From positions 28,223 to 92,222 of the forward strand of contig NZ_FQWZ01000004.1 in assembly GCF_900129825.1 (NCBI RefSeq): DNA of 64,000 nt, in the 5' to 3' direction. The position numbers were made by a program, and so were the translations under genes. Source of the DNA: Hydrocarboniphaga daqingensis (lineage in GTDB: Bacteria; Pseudomonadota; Gammaproteobacteria; Nevskiales; Nevskiaceae). Positions 52,080 to 60,448 of the stretch are shown piece by piece. The notes beneath the pieces were generated by a model. The model searched no databases, was not told where the DNA came from, and worked only from the letters and a program-made list of their open reading frames with translations. Every line of letters starts with the position of its first letter. Within the stretch, counting starts at the first letter, position 1.

Positions 52080-54634
52080 AGATCGTTCTGGTTAATCAGG
52101 AGCATGCACAGTTTGGCGGTCCCGGTGGTGCCGAGCGTTCTGTTCAGAGCATCGCTGAATACTTTGCATCGGCCGGACATCAAGTCACGTTCATTGCGAT
52201 GGCGCCCAAGGCCTACCAGCGCGACATGAACGCCAGTGGCCTGCATTCGATTCGCGAGATCAACGGCGTCAAGACGATCCTGATGGGTCGGTCCGGCCGC
52301 ATCCCTACGCATGCTGACCTGCTGCTGCCGGTGATTCTGGCCGAGGCGCCCGACGTGGTGCATACCAACGTCTTCCACAAGGCACCGATGCTGTGGAATG
52401 CGCTTGCGCCGTGGGGTATTCCGGTGATCCACACGTTGCGCGAATACAAGCTGATGTGTGATCGCAACATGTTCAATGGCATCGCCGATTGCGGTGCGCA
52501 GTGCTTCTCCTGCGACTTGTCGGCGCGTCATGCGGTCGACATGTCGCAGACGGTCGATGGCGTGATTGGCATCAGTCAGTTCACGCTCGATCGTCACCTG
52601 CAGGACGGATTGTTCGCCAATGCGGTCGTCAAGCGGGTGATTCCAAACTCGTACCGTCTCAAGGATGCGGCGCCACCGCGTGTGCTGCGCCGGCCCGGTG
52701 CGCCGGTGCGCGTCGGCTACCTTGGCCGCATGCACGCGAGCAAGGGCATCACGTTGGTGATCGATGCGATTGCGCGGCTGAATCCCGATACCGTCACGTT
52801 GATGATGGCCGGCGACCTGCAGGACGCCGATATCAGCGATCGCATCCGCGTGCTGTCGCAGACGCACGATGCGCGCTTCCTCGGCTTCGTCGATCCGACC
52901 ACGTTTTTCCCTCAGATCGACGTGCTGCTGGCACCGTCGATCTGGCACGAGCCATTCGGCCGCATCACGATCGAAGCCTTTGCGCATGGCGTGCCGGTGA
53001 TCGCGACGAATCGTGGCGGTCTGCCGGACATCGTTCAGGACGGTATCAACGGCTGGATCTTTGATCCGGATCGACTCGACGATCTGGTCGCGATTCTCCA
53101 ACGCGTCGGCGCTGAAATCGACCGTGACCCGGCCGGCTTGCAGCAGCGCTGTCTGGACCGGGCGCAAGACTATCTGCCGTACAAGATCGGCGACCGCTAT
53201 CTGGAAACCTATCGCGAGGTGGCCGAGCTGAAGCGCGCGACGCGACCGGTGGTGATCGACCGCGTCCGTGGCGTCTACGAGCGCGAGGCGCGTGCGCTGA
53301 ATCTGGGTACGTCGCTACGCACCCGGATTCCGCAGCGCGAGCGCAAGCCGCTGAAGGCGCTGATCGTTTCAGGCGAGTTTCCAAAGCTGTCGGAAACCTT
53401 CGTGCTGAACCACATCACCGGCCTGATTGACCTGGGCGTCGATGTCAAAGTGCTGCACACGCGCTCGGGTGCACCGCACGAGACGCCACCGGACTTCATC
53501 AAGTACCGGATACACGACCGTACGATCAAGATTCTGCCCGACGAGCGCGAAGAACAGTTCATGCGTTCGCTGGCGCGCGGTGCCGAAACCAGCGCCAACC
53601 GGATCGACAGCATTCCCGCTGCCTTGATCGAGGAGGGAAGCAGCGTTGCCACCGTGCTACGCGAAGGTCGAAGCGAGCTGATGCAGATGCGCGAGCGGAT
53701 GCTCGACTTGTATGCGGCGCAGCAGATCGCCGCGCATGCGCGTGATGTCGACATCGTCCACTGCCACTTCGGCCACCGGCCGAAATCGATCTTCAAGTAC
53801 ATCGACATGGGCGCGTTCCAGGCGCCGGTGGTCTGTTCGTTTCACGGCATCGACATGTCGGCGCATATCGATCGCTTCGGACCGACGCTGTACAACGACA
53901 TCAAGGGTCGTTTGCACAAGGCGCTGCCGGTCAGTGACTTTTTCCGCCAGCGCTTGATCGGCCTGGGCTTTCACGCCAAAGACGTGCAGGTACACCGCGT
54001 CGGTATCGACTGCTCGCGCTTTGTTTATGCCGACCGCAGTCGCGCCCCGGGCGAGGTGCTGCGGTTGATATCGGTCGGCCGTTTGGTCCACAAGAAAGGC
54101 ATCGAGTACGGCATCCGCGCCGTGGCGGTCGCGCAGTCGCTGCGTCCGGATCTGCGGGTCGAATACTCGATCATCGGTGGTGGCGACGACATCGTGCGAT
54201 TGCAGGAACTGGTCGGCGAACTGGGTATCGGCCAACAAGTACAGCTGCTCGGGCCGCAGCCGCACGCGCGTGTGACCGCCTTGATGGCGGCGAGCCATGC
54301 GATGTTGACGCCCAGCGTCACCGGTCCCGATGGCGACATGGAAGGCATTCCGACGGTGACGATGGAGGCGATGGCCAGCGGCCTTCCGGTGATCGCGACC
54401 CTGCACAGCGGCATACCCGAAGCGGTCGTCGATGGTTACACCGGCTTGCTGTCACCCGAGAAAGACGTCGAGGCGATGGCGGAGAACATCATCCGCTTGT
54501 ACGACCATCCGGCGTTTGGCTCACGGCTTGGGCGTCAGGGCCGCGCCCACGTGCTGCAGGAATTCAACATCGTCAAGCAGAACCAGAAGGTGCTGGACCT
54601 GTATCAGCGCATCGTCTCGGGTCTGGAGGACTGA
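52076..54634 (+). CDS. Tandem GT4-GT4 glycosyltransferase
   Basis: The 852-residue protein has two complete GT-B units. The first (1-400) begins MKIVLVNQEHAQFGGPGGAE and has VGYLGRMHASKGITLVI and the donor motif EPFGRITIEAFAHGVPVIATN near 300. The second (about 423-850) begins KALIVSGEFPKLSETFVLNHI, typical of WcaL/AmsK-like transferases, with GRLVHKKGIEYGIRAV and EGIPTVTMEAMASGLPVIATL near 760. No signal or membrane segment. It probably adds two sugars. ATGA overlap with the upstream gene shows coupling. Confidence 0.9.
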   Translation: MKIVLVNQEHAQFGGPGGAERSVQSIAEYFASAGHQVTFIAMAPKAYQRDMNASGLHSIREINGVKTILMGRSGRIPTHADLLLPVILAEAPDVVHTNVFHKAPMLWNALAPWGIPVIHTLREYKLMCDRNMFNGIADCGAQCFSCDLSARHAVDMSQTVDGVIGISQFTLDRHLQDGLFANAVVKRVIPNSYRLKDAAPPRVLRRPGAPVRVGYLGRMHASKGITLVIDAIARLNPDTVTLMMAGDLQDADISDRIRVLSQTHDARFLGFVDPTTFFPQIDVLLAPSIWHEPFGRITIEAFAHGVPVIATNRGGLPDIVQDGINGWIFDPDRLDDLVAILQRVGAEIDRDPAGLQQRCLDRAQDYLPYKIGDRYLETYREVAELKRATRPVVIDRVRGVYEREARALNLGTSLRTRIPQRERKPLKALIVSGEFPKLSETFVLNHITGLIDLGVDVKVLHTRSGAPHETPPDFIKYRIHDRTIKILPDEREEQFMRSLARGAETSANRIDSIPAALIEEGSSVATVLREGRSELMQMRERMLDLYAAQQIAAHARDVDIVHCHFGHRPKSIFKYIDMGAFQAPVVCSFHGIDMSAHIDRFGPTLYNDIKGRLHKALPVSDFFRQRLIGLGFHAKDVQVHRVGIDCSRFVYADRSRAPGEVLRLISVGRLVHKKGIEYGIRAVAVAQSLRPDLRVEYSIIGGGDDIVRLQELVGELGIGQQVQLLGPQPHARVTALMAASHAMLTPSVTGPDGDMEGIPTVTMEAMASGLPVIATLHSGIPEAVVDGYTGLLSPEKDVEAMAENIIRLYDHPAFGSRLGRQGRAHVLQEFNIVKQNQKVLDLYQRIVSGLED

Positions 54635-54639
54635 GCGCA

Positions 54640-54678
54640 GCGCCACGGCCGCCGGCAGCACGCCGGCTGCCGTGGCGC
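54640..54678. terminator. Long GC-rich hairpin between convergent genes
   Basis: A 17-bp stem GCGCCACGGCCGCCGGC/GCCGGCTGCCGTGGCGC with one mismatch and an AGCAC loop. It has no T-tract on either side, so it may stop transcription weakly or protect 3' ends. Confidence 0.5.
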
Positions 54679-54686
54679 CGGCTGCT

Positions 54687-55592
54687 TCAGTTGACCGACG
54701 TCAGTTGGTAATCGACGACCTGCCAGGTCTGCGAATCGGTCGAGTGATACAGGCGCGGTTGCGCGTAGAACAGGTAATGGCCTGACCAATAGGCATGATG
54801 GCCGGTCGCGCTGCTTTGCTTGGCCGCTTCGATCAGCAGCAGCGCACAACTCGACAGCCGTTGCGTAAACGAGGTCGACCAGTCGGCGCCGGTCTTAACC
54901 TGGCAACCGGCCGGGTCGCGGCTGACGACGGGATCGAGCAGGCTGGCGACAATCGCGGGCGCTGGGTCGGGATCGATGGCCAGTGCCGCTTTGGCAGCAA
55001 CCTGGGGGGCCGTTGTCGCCACGTCCGTCTGCGGGGTCGTCGACGCAACCGTGGCCGCCACGGGTGTTGCGGCCGCTGATGCCGGCGGCGTCGATGTTGC
55101 CGTCGGCGCTGACGCCGCAGGCGGTGCTGATTTCGCGGTTGCCGCAGCGGGGCTTGCGGCCGGTGCGGGCTCGGTCACGGCCGGTGACGGTGCGGCTGCG
55201 ACGACGACGTCAACGCGGGTGGCGGTCGGCTTGAGCGGGGAGGCCGGCGCCGCGGCTGCGGCATGGCCGGCGTCGCGCAGCACGTTCAGCGATTGCATCG
55301 GATCGACGGTGTCCTGTTCGACCGATAAGTCGACCCAGGTCCGGCCTCCGTCGCGGGTCGTCGATAAGCGACCGTCCTCGTAGGCAAACTGCTGGCCGCC
55401 AAACTCGCTGAGTTGTCGTTCGTCCGGCAGCGCGGCCGATTGGGCGAACTTCAGGCAACTCGCCTGGGATTCGGCGCCCATCGTCACCCAGTCGTCACCG
55501 ATCTTTATCCGGCATAGCGGCGCGTCATCGGCCGCCGCGACCGGCATCAGCAGCGCGAGCAGCACGGCGGCGCGTCGACTCAGCGAGGCCAT
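54687..55592 (-). CDS. Exported protein with two copies of a Cys-containing module
   Basis: The 301-residue precursor has a signal peptide (RRAAVLLALLMPVAAAD). Two related modules of about 65 residues, near residues 26-90 and 230-300, share C-x-[IV]-K-x-G-x-DW, a second Cys in SSC or ASC, and a closing RL-x-x-T-x-D-x-x-TW. Between them is a 120-residue Ala/Pro/Thr/Val linker. Each module could hold one disulfide. The family is not recognised. I chose the Met at 55592, which gives a normal signal peptide and avoids overlap with tolC; 55613 is possible. It lies directly downstream of tolC. Confidence 0.6.
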   Translation of the reverse strand: MASLSRRAAVLLALLMPVAAADDAPLCRIKIGDDWVTMGAESQASCLKFAQSAALPDERQLSEFGGQQFAYEDGRLSTTRDGGRTWVDLSVEQDTVDPMQSLNVLRDAGHAAAAAPASPLKPTATRVDVVVAAAPSPAVTEPAPAASPAAATAKSAPPAASAPTATSTPPASAAATPVAATVASTTPQTDVATTAPQVAAKAALAIDPDPAPAIVASLLDPVVSRDPAGCQVKTGADWSTSFTQRLSSCALLLIEAAKQSSATGHHAYWSGHYLFYAQPRLYHSTDSQTWQVVDYQLTSVN

Positions 55593-55599
55593 GGTGGGG

Positions 55600-56967
55600 C
55601 TAGGGCTCGACATGGGCGGCCTGCGCGTTGGCGACCGTCAGGCGGTCGAGATCGTCGAGGTCGGTCGCCGATGCCTGGCCGACATCGGCCTTCAAGCTCA
55701 GCAGGTTGACCAAGTAGTCGTAGCGGACTTGAGCGAGTGACTTTTGCGCGCTGACCAGTGATTGCCGCGCGTAGAGCACGTCGACGATCGTGCGTGTGCC
55801 GACCTTGAACCCGACTTCGGTGGCGACGACGCTGGCCTGCTGCGACTGCACCGCATTGGCAGCGGCGCGGACCGCGGCGATGCCGCTGGTGATGCCGTCG
55901 AAATGGTTGCGCACGTCTTGTTCGATCGAGCGGCGCTGCAGTTGGTACAGGCTTTCGGCCTGCTGCGCCGATGCGTCGGCAGCGCGGATCGCCGACGACA
56001 CCTGGCCGCCGCGGTACAGAAACCAAGTGAGGTTGGCGCCCACGTAGGCCGTCTGCGAGTTGTAGCCGAAGGTTGAATCCGAGGTGTCACGCATCACGCC
56101 GCCGATGGCCGTGACGGTCGGCAGGCGCGCACCGGTGGCCGCTGCGCGCTGCTGACGTGCCGCGTCGGCCGCGTGCCGCGCACTGAGCAGGGCGGGATTG
56201 TCGGCCAGCGCGGCATCGACCCAGGCGTCGACCACGTTGGGCGTGGGCGGCGACAGCGGGAATTCGTCGCGCAACGGGGCGACCGCTTGTACGGGAGTGC
56301 CGACGATCACCGACAGCGCGCGTCGCGCCGTGTTGACCGCCAGCCGATCGGCGATCACCGATGCGCTGATGCTGTCGTAGGACGCTTGCGCGTTCTTCGC
56401 GTCAGTCACCGAGGCCAGACCAGAGCGGTATTTTTCGCCCTGTTGTTCGGCTTGTTGCTTGAAGGCCGCTTGCGCGTCCAGATCGGCGCGCAGCGTGTCC
56501 TCGGCCGCCAGTACCGCGAAGTAGGCGCTGACGAAGCGCACGTACAGATTTTGCTCGCTGGCAGCGAACGCCGCTTGCGCCTGCGCCGTCGACTCGTCGG
56601 CAGCCGCCAGCCGCTTGAACGCAGCCCAGTCGAACAGCGGCTGGCTCAGCTGCAGCGAATAGTTGGTCGACAGGAAGACTTCGTCGTTGCTGCGGTAGTT
56701 GGTGTTGGCCGGGTTGTTGACCGACAGCACCTCGAAGCGGTTTTGCCGCGCGCCGGCCTGTGCCGTCACTTGCGGCCGCAGCGCACCGGCCGCTTGAGGC
56801 CGCGCTTCCAAGGCCGCGTCGCGCTGGTAGCGTGCTGCCTGCAGATTCAGGTCGTTGGCCAAGGCCTGTTGATACAGGTCTTGAAGGGTGCCGGCCTGCG
56901 CCGGTTGCTGTAGCGCGAACGCGACGACGGGCACCAGTAGTGCGCGGACAATCGATCGATGATGCAA
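55600..56967 (-). CDS. tolC: TolC family outer-membrane channel protein
   Basis: The 455-residue precursor has a signal peptide (ALLVPVVAFALQQPAQAG), then the TolC duplication: LYQQALANDLNLQAAR near residue 30 and the second copy [23 protein letters not shown] near 245. GYNSQTAYVGANLTWFLYRGG and VGTRTIVDVLYARQSL are typical late TolC motifs. It forms the trimeric channel for type I exporters and efflux pumps and could serve the HlyB/HlyD pair in this window. The only start that gives a signal peptide is TTG at 56967 with GGGAG 8 bases upstream. It lies 143 bases after rsmA. Confidence 0.9.
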   Translation of the reverse strand: MHHRSIVRALLVPVVAFALQQPAQAGTLQDLYQQALANDLNLQAARYQRDAALEARPQAAGALRPQVTAQAGARQNRFEVLSVNNPANTNYRSNDEVFLSTNYSLQLSQPLFDWAAFKRLAAADESTAQAQAAFAASEQNLYVRFVSAYFAVLAAEDTLRADLDAQAAFKQQAEQQGEKYRSGLASVTDAKNAQASYDSISASVIADRLAVNTARRALSVIVGTPVQAVAPLRDEFPLSPPTPNVVDAWVDAALADNPALLSARHAADAARQQRAAATGARLPTVTAIGGVMRDTSDSTFGYNSQTAYVGANLTWFLYRGGQVSSAIRAADASAQQAESLYQLQRRSIEQDVRNHFDGITSGIAAVRAAANAVQSQQASVVATEVGFKVGTRTIVDVLYARQSLVSAQKSLAQVRYDYLVNLLSLKADVGQASATDLDDLDRLTVANAQAAHVEP

Positions 56968-57110
56968 GCAGGGCTCCCAGCCGGATGGAACGCCGGCGCC
57001 TGTTCCTTCGGCGCCGTTAGCACGAGTGTAAGTTACGCCAGCGAGCGCGACACCTTCGTTGCATCGACAGGCGCAACCCGGGTCGGGCGCGCCGCGATGG
57101 TGACGCGGCG

Positions 57111-57905
57111 TCAGACTGTCGTTTGCAGCGAATGCAACTTGTTCGCCAGTTGCGCGAATTCGGCCGCCGACAGCCGTTCTGCCCGCAGCTGCGGGTCGAT
57201 GCCGGCGCTGCGGATCTGCTCGGCGCTGAGCAGTTGGCGCAGGCTGTTGGTCAGCGTCTTGCGGCGCATCAGAAACGCAGCGCTGACGACGCGGTCGAAG
57301 CTCTTCCAGTCGTCGACGACGAAGTCCGGTGCGCGCGGCCGCAGGCGCACGACCGACGATTCCACTTTGGGCGGCGGCTTGAACGCGCCGGGACCCACGT
57401 CGAACAAGTGCACGACTTCGGCACGCGCCGCCAAGGCCACCGACAAGCGCCCGTAGGCATCGTCGTCCGGTCCGGCGCACATGCGGTCGACGACTTCCTT
57501 CTGCAGCATGAAGTGCATGTCCTGCACGCGGTCAGCAAAGCCCAGCAGATGAAACAGCAGCGGCGTGCTGATGTTGTAGGGCAGGTTGCCGACCAGCCGC
57601 AGCGGCTGATCCGGCGGTGCCAGCGCGGCATAGTCGACGCTGAGCGCGTCGGCCATCACGATGTTCAGCCCCGGCGCATCGCCGCAGGCCTGGCGCAGAT
57701 GCGGGATCACGTCGCGGTCGAGTTCGACCACGGTAAGCCGCGACACGCGGCGCATCAGCGGCGCCGTCAGCGCGCCGGGCCCCGGTCCGATTTCGATCAG
57801 CGCCTGGCCGTCCTTCGGATCGAGCGTGCGCAGGATGCGATCGATCACGTACGGGTCGTGCAGGAAGTGCTGGCCGAAATGCTTCTTCGCGCGGGGTTCG
57901 CTCAT
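57111..57905 (-). CDS. rsmA: 16S rRNA dimethyladenosine transferase
   Basis: The 264-residue KsgA dimethylates the two adjacent adenines near the 3' end of 16S rRNA. The start [12 protein letters not shown], the SAM motif [10 protein letters not shown] and the catalytic NLPYNIS are all intact, and the C-terminal helical domain is complete. It overlaps pdxA by 4 bases (ATGA), the usual operon order. Confidence 0.96.
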   Translation of the reverse strand: MSEPRAKKHFGQHFLHDPYVIDRILRTLDPKDGQALIEIGPGPGALTAPLMRRVSRLTVVELDRDVIPHLRQACGDAPGLNIVMADALSVDYAALAPPDQPLRLVGNLPYNISTPLLFHLLGFADRVQDMHFMLQKEVVDRMCAGPDDDAYGRLSVALAARAEVVHLFDVGPGAFKPPPKVESSVVRLRPRAPDFVVDDWKSFDRVVSAAFLMRRKTLTNSLRQLLSAEQIRSAGIDPQLRAERLSAAEFAQLANKLHSLQTTV

Positions 57906-58915
57906 GCGCAGGTCCGTCCGACGGCGCCGCCACGGCGCTGTGCCAATTCGATCGCCAGTTGCAGCGCCGCGTCCATCGAGCCGCTTTCGGCCAGGCCGCT
58001 GCCGGCCAGCGTCAGTGCGGTGCCGTGATCCACTGAGGTGCGAATGATCGGCAGCCCCAGCGTGACGTTCACGGCGCCGCCGAAGCCGGCGTACTTGAGC
58101 ACGGTCAGGCCCTGGTCGTGGTACATCGCCAGCACCGCGTCGCCTCGTTCGAGTACTCGCGGCGTGAATAGCGTATCGGCCGGAAGCGGGCCTTCGATGT
58201 GCAGGCCTTCGCCGCGCAATTGATCCAGTGTCGGTGCGATCACGTCGATTTCTTCGCGGCCCAGGTGACCGCCTTCGCCGGCATGCGGATTGAGCCCGCA
58301 GACCAGGATGCGCGGCTGTCCGATGCCGAACTGATCGCGCAGACCCTGATCGAGTGCGCGCAGCACCTGGATCAGTCGCTGTGGCGTGATCGCGTCGGGC
58401 ACCGCACGCAGCGGCAGGTGCGTGGTGGCCAGCGCCACGCGCAGCGTGCCGGCTGTCAGCATCATCACCGGCATCGCGACGCCGCAGCGCTCGGCGAAAT
58501 ACTCGGTGTGACCGCTGAACGGGATGCCAGCGTCGTTGATCACGCTCTTCTGCAGCGGTGCGGTGACCACGCCAGCCGCGCGCCCTGCAAGGCATTCATC
58601 GGCCGCAATCCGCAGCGTGTCGAGCAGATAGCCTGCATTGCGGACATCGAGTTGCCCTGGCGTTTCCGTTGCCGCCAGCGCGACCGGCATCACGCCCAGC
58701 TCGCCGGCCGGATAGGGCTGGGGCATCGTCGTGCCGTCGACCTGATGCAAGCGCAGCGGCAGCCCGAGCAGCGCGGCGCGACGCTGCAGCAGCGTCGGAT
58801 CGCCGACAGCGACCAGTTCGACGGGATGCGCGCGCTGCGCCAGCTGCACGCACAGGTCGGGGCCGATGCCGGCCGGCTCTCCGGGCGTCAGCAACAGCCG
58901 CAATGCGGCTTGCAC
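57902..58915 (-). CDS. pdxA: 4-hydroxythreonine-4-phosphate dehydrogenase
   Basis: The 337-residue enzyme oxidises 4-phosphohydroxy-threonine in vitamin B6 synthesis. Metal ligands are in [24 protein letters not shown] and [13 protein letters not shown]. The start is GTG at 58915, 7 bases after the surA stop, so translation is probably coupled; no ATG gives the conserved [15 protein letters not shown]-terminus. Confidence 0.95.
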   Translation of the reverse strand: MQAALRLLLTPGEPAGIGPDLCVQLAQRAHPVELVAVGDPTLLQRRAALLGLPLRLHQVDGTTMPQPYPAGELGVMPVALAATETPGQLDVRNAGYLLDTLRIAADECLAGRAAGVVTAPLQKSVINDAGIPFSGHTEYFAERCGVAMPVMMLTAGTLRVALATTHLPLRAVPDAITPQRLIQVLRALDQGLRDQFGIGQPRILVCGLNPHAGEGGHLGREEIDVIAPTLDQLRGEGLHIEGPLPADTLFTPRVLERGDAVLAMYHDQGLTVLKYAGFGGAVNVTLGLPIIRTSVDHGTALTLAGSGLAESGSMDAALQLAIELAQRRGGAVGRTCA

Positions 58916-58922
58916 GTTCGGC

Positions 58923-60272
58923 TCAGGGCGTTGCGGTCGCAGCGTCAGCCGCAGGGGCGTCGGCAGCGGCTGGCGCGGCGTCGGCCTTGGCCAGTCGGTA
59001 TTCGACGTAGGCTTCGTCGCGCAGGCGACGCAACCAGGTTTCGTATTCCTCGCCCGAGCGACGCTGCTGGATCGCCTGGCGCGCCCGTCCGCGACGGCTT
59101 TCTTCGGTGGTGTCGCGCGTGCGGCGCTCAAGCACCTTGGCGATATGCCAGCCGAACTGCGTGTGGAACGGCTGGCTGACTTCGTTGAGCGGCAACTGGT
59201 CGATGCGCACCTGGAATTCGGGCGCAAACACGCCCGGCGGCTGCCAGCTCAGGTCACCGCCGTTGTTCTTCGAGCCCGGATCGTCCGAAAACTCCTTGGC
59301 CAGCTTGGCGAAGTCGCCGCCCTTGTTGGCGAGTCGATCGTACAAGTCGTTGATCTGCGCGCGGGCCTGGTCTTCGGTGCGCAGCGCGTTGGGCATGATC
59401 AGGATGTGCGCCGCATGGGTTTCGTTGACCGTCTGCCGCTCTTCGCCGCCGCGCGTGCCGGCCAGCTTGATCAGGTGGAAACCCGAACCGGTTTCGAGCA
59501 CGTCGCTGGTGTCGCCGACCTTGAGCTTGGCGGCGGCCGTGGCAAACAACGACGGCAGATCGGCTGCCTTGCGCCAGTCCAGGTCGCCGCCCGACAGCGC
59601 CTGCTGGCCGTCGGATGAGGTGATCGCGATCTGGCCGAAGTCTTCGCCGCTACGGACCCGCTTCAGCAGACCCTGGGCTTTGGCGCGGCGACGGTCACGC
59701 TCTTCGCTGCTGGCGCCGTCCGGAATGCTGACCAGGATGTGCAGCAGATGGAACTCGGTGTTGTCGTCGGCGCCCTGGTTGGCCAAGTACAAGTCGACGT
59801 CCTGGTCGGTGACCTGAATGCGTGCCTCGACTTCCTTCTGGCGCAGCCGGTTGATCAGCACCTCGTCACGGATCTGCTCGCGCACGACCAGAAAGTCCAG
59901 GCCGTCGGCTTTGACCGACTCGGCCAGCTGCGACAGCGTCATGTTGTTCTGGCGTGCGATGTTGTTCAGCACTTCGTTGAGTTCGCGGTCGTCGATGCGG
60001 ATGCCCGCCATCTGCGCGCGCTGTGTCTGCAAGCGCGTGACGATGACCCGCTCCAGCACCTGGGGTCGCAGCACGTCGTCGGCGGGAACCGCGACGCCGC
60101 GAGCGCGGATCTGCGCCTGGGCATCGAGCAGCGCCTGATTGAGCTCGCTCTGCAGCACGACGCTGTCGTTGACGACGGCGACGATGCGGTCGATCACTTC
60201 GGCCTGGGCGGCGGGACCGGCGAGCAGGCACAGGGCCGCGAGGGGAGCGAGTAGCGTCTTCGGAAAGGCCAT
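58923..60272 (-). CDS. surA: Periplasmic chaperone and peptidyl-prolyl isomerase SurA
   Basis: The 449-residue precursor has a signal peptide ([17 protein letters not shown]) and an N-terminal chaperone domain ([15 protein letters not shown]). Two parvulin domains follow (first near [15 protein letters not shown], second near [17 protein letters not shown]), then a C-terminal helix. It ends in an unusual Ala/Pro/Thr-rich tail of about 20 residues. It helps outer-membrane proteins such as LptD fold. It lies 176 bases downstream of lptD; that gap has no gene. Confidence 0.95.
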   Translation of the reverse strand: MAFPKTLLAPLAALCLLAGPAAQAEVIDRIVAVVNDSVVLQSELNQALLDAQAQIRARGVAVPADDVLRPQVLERVIVTRLQTQRAQMAGIRIDDRELNEVLNNIARQNNMTLSQLAESVKADGLDFLVVREQIRDEVLINRLRQKEVEARIQVTDQDVDLYLANQGADDNTEFHLLHILVSIPDGASSEERDRRRAKAQGLLKRVRSGEDFGQIAITSSDGQQALSGGDLDWRKAADLPSLFATAAAKLKVGDTSDVLETGSGFHLIKLAGTRGGEERQTVNETHAAHILIMPNALRTEDQARAQINDLYDRLANKGGDFAKLAKEFSDDPGSKNNGGDLSWQPPGVFAPEFQVRIDQLPLNEVSQPFHTQFGWHIAKVLERRTRDTTEESRRGRARQAIQQRRSGEEYETWLRRLRDEAYVEYRLAKADAAPAAADAPAADAATATP

Positions 60273-60448
60273 TTGGGGGACGAAAGCAGGTCAGTGGGAA
60301 CGTCGCTCGCCAGGCGCGCCGGCCCGGGACCAGGGCAGGCGGCAGCGATCGGCAAGATTAGCACGGCAGGCTTTGCGGGCCGGCCGGACCATGGGTGGGA
60401 CTCTGCCCGTGCTGAAAGATTCCGCAGGCGCGGCGCCGGCAGCCCGCA

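Noticed and set aside
29312..54634. Capsule or O-antigen biosynthesis cluster
   Set aside because: No flippase, polymerase, export outer-membrane protein of the Wza type, initiating transferase or nucleotide-sugar synthesis gene is present in the stretch.
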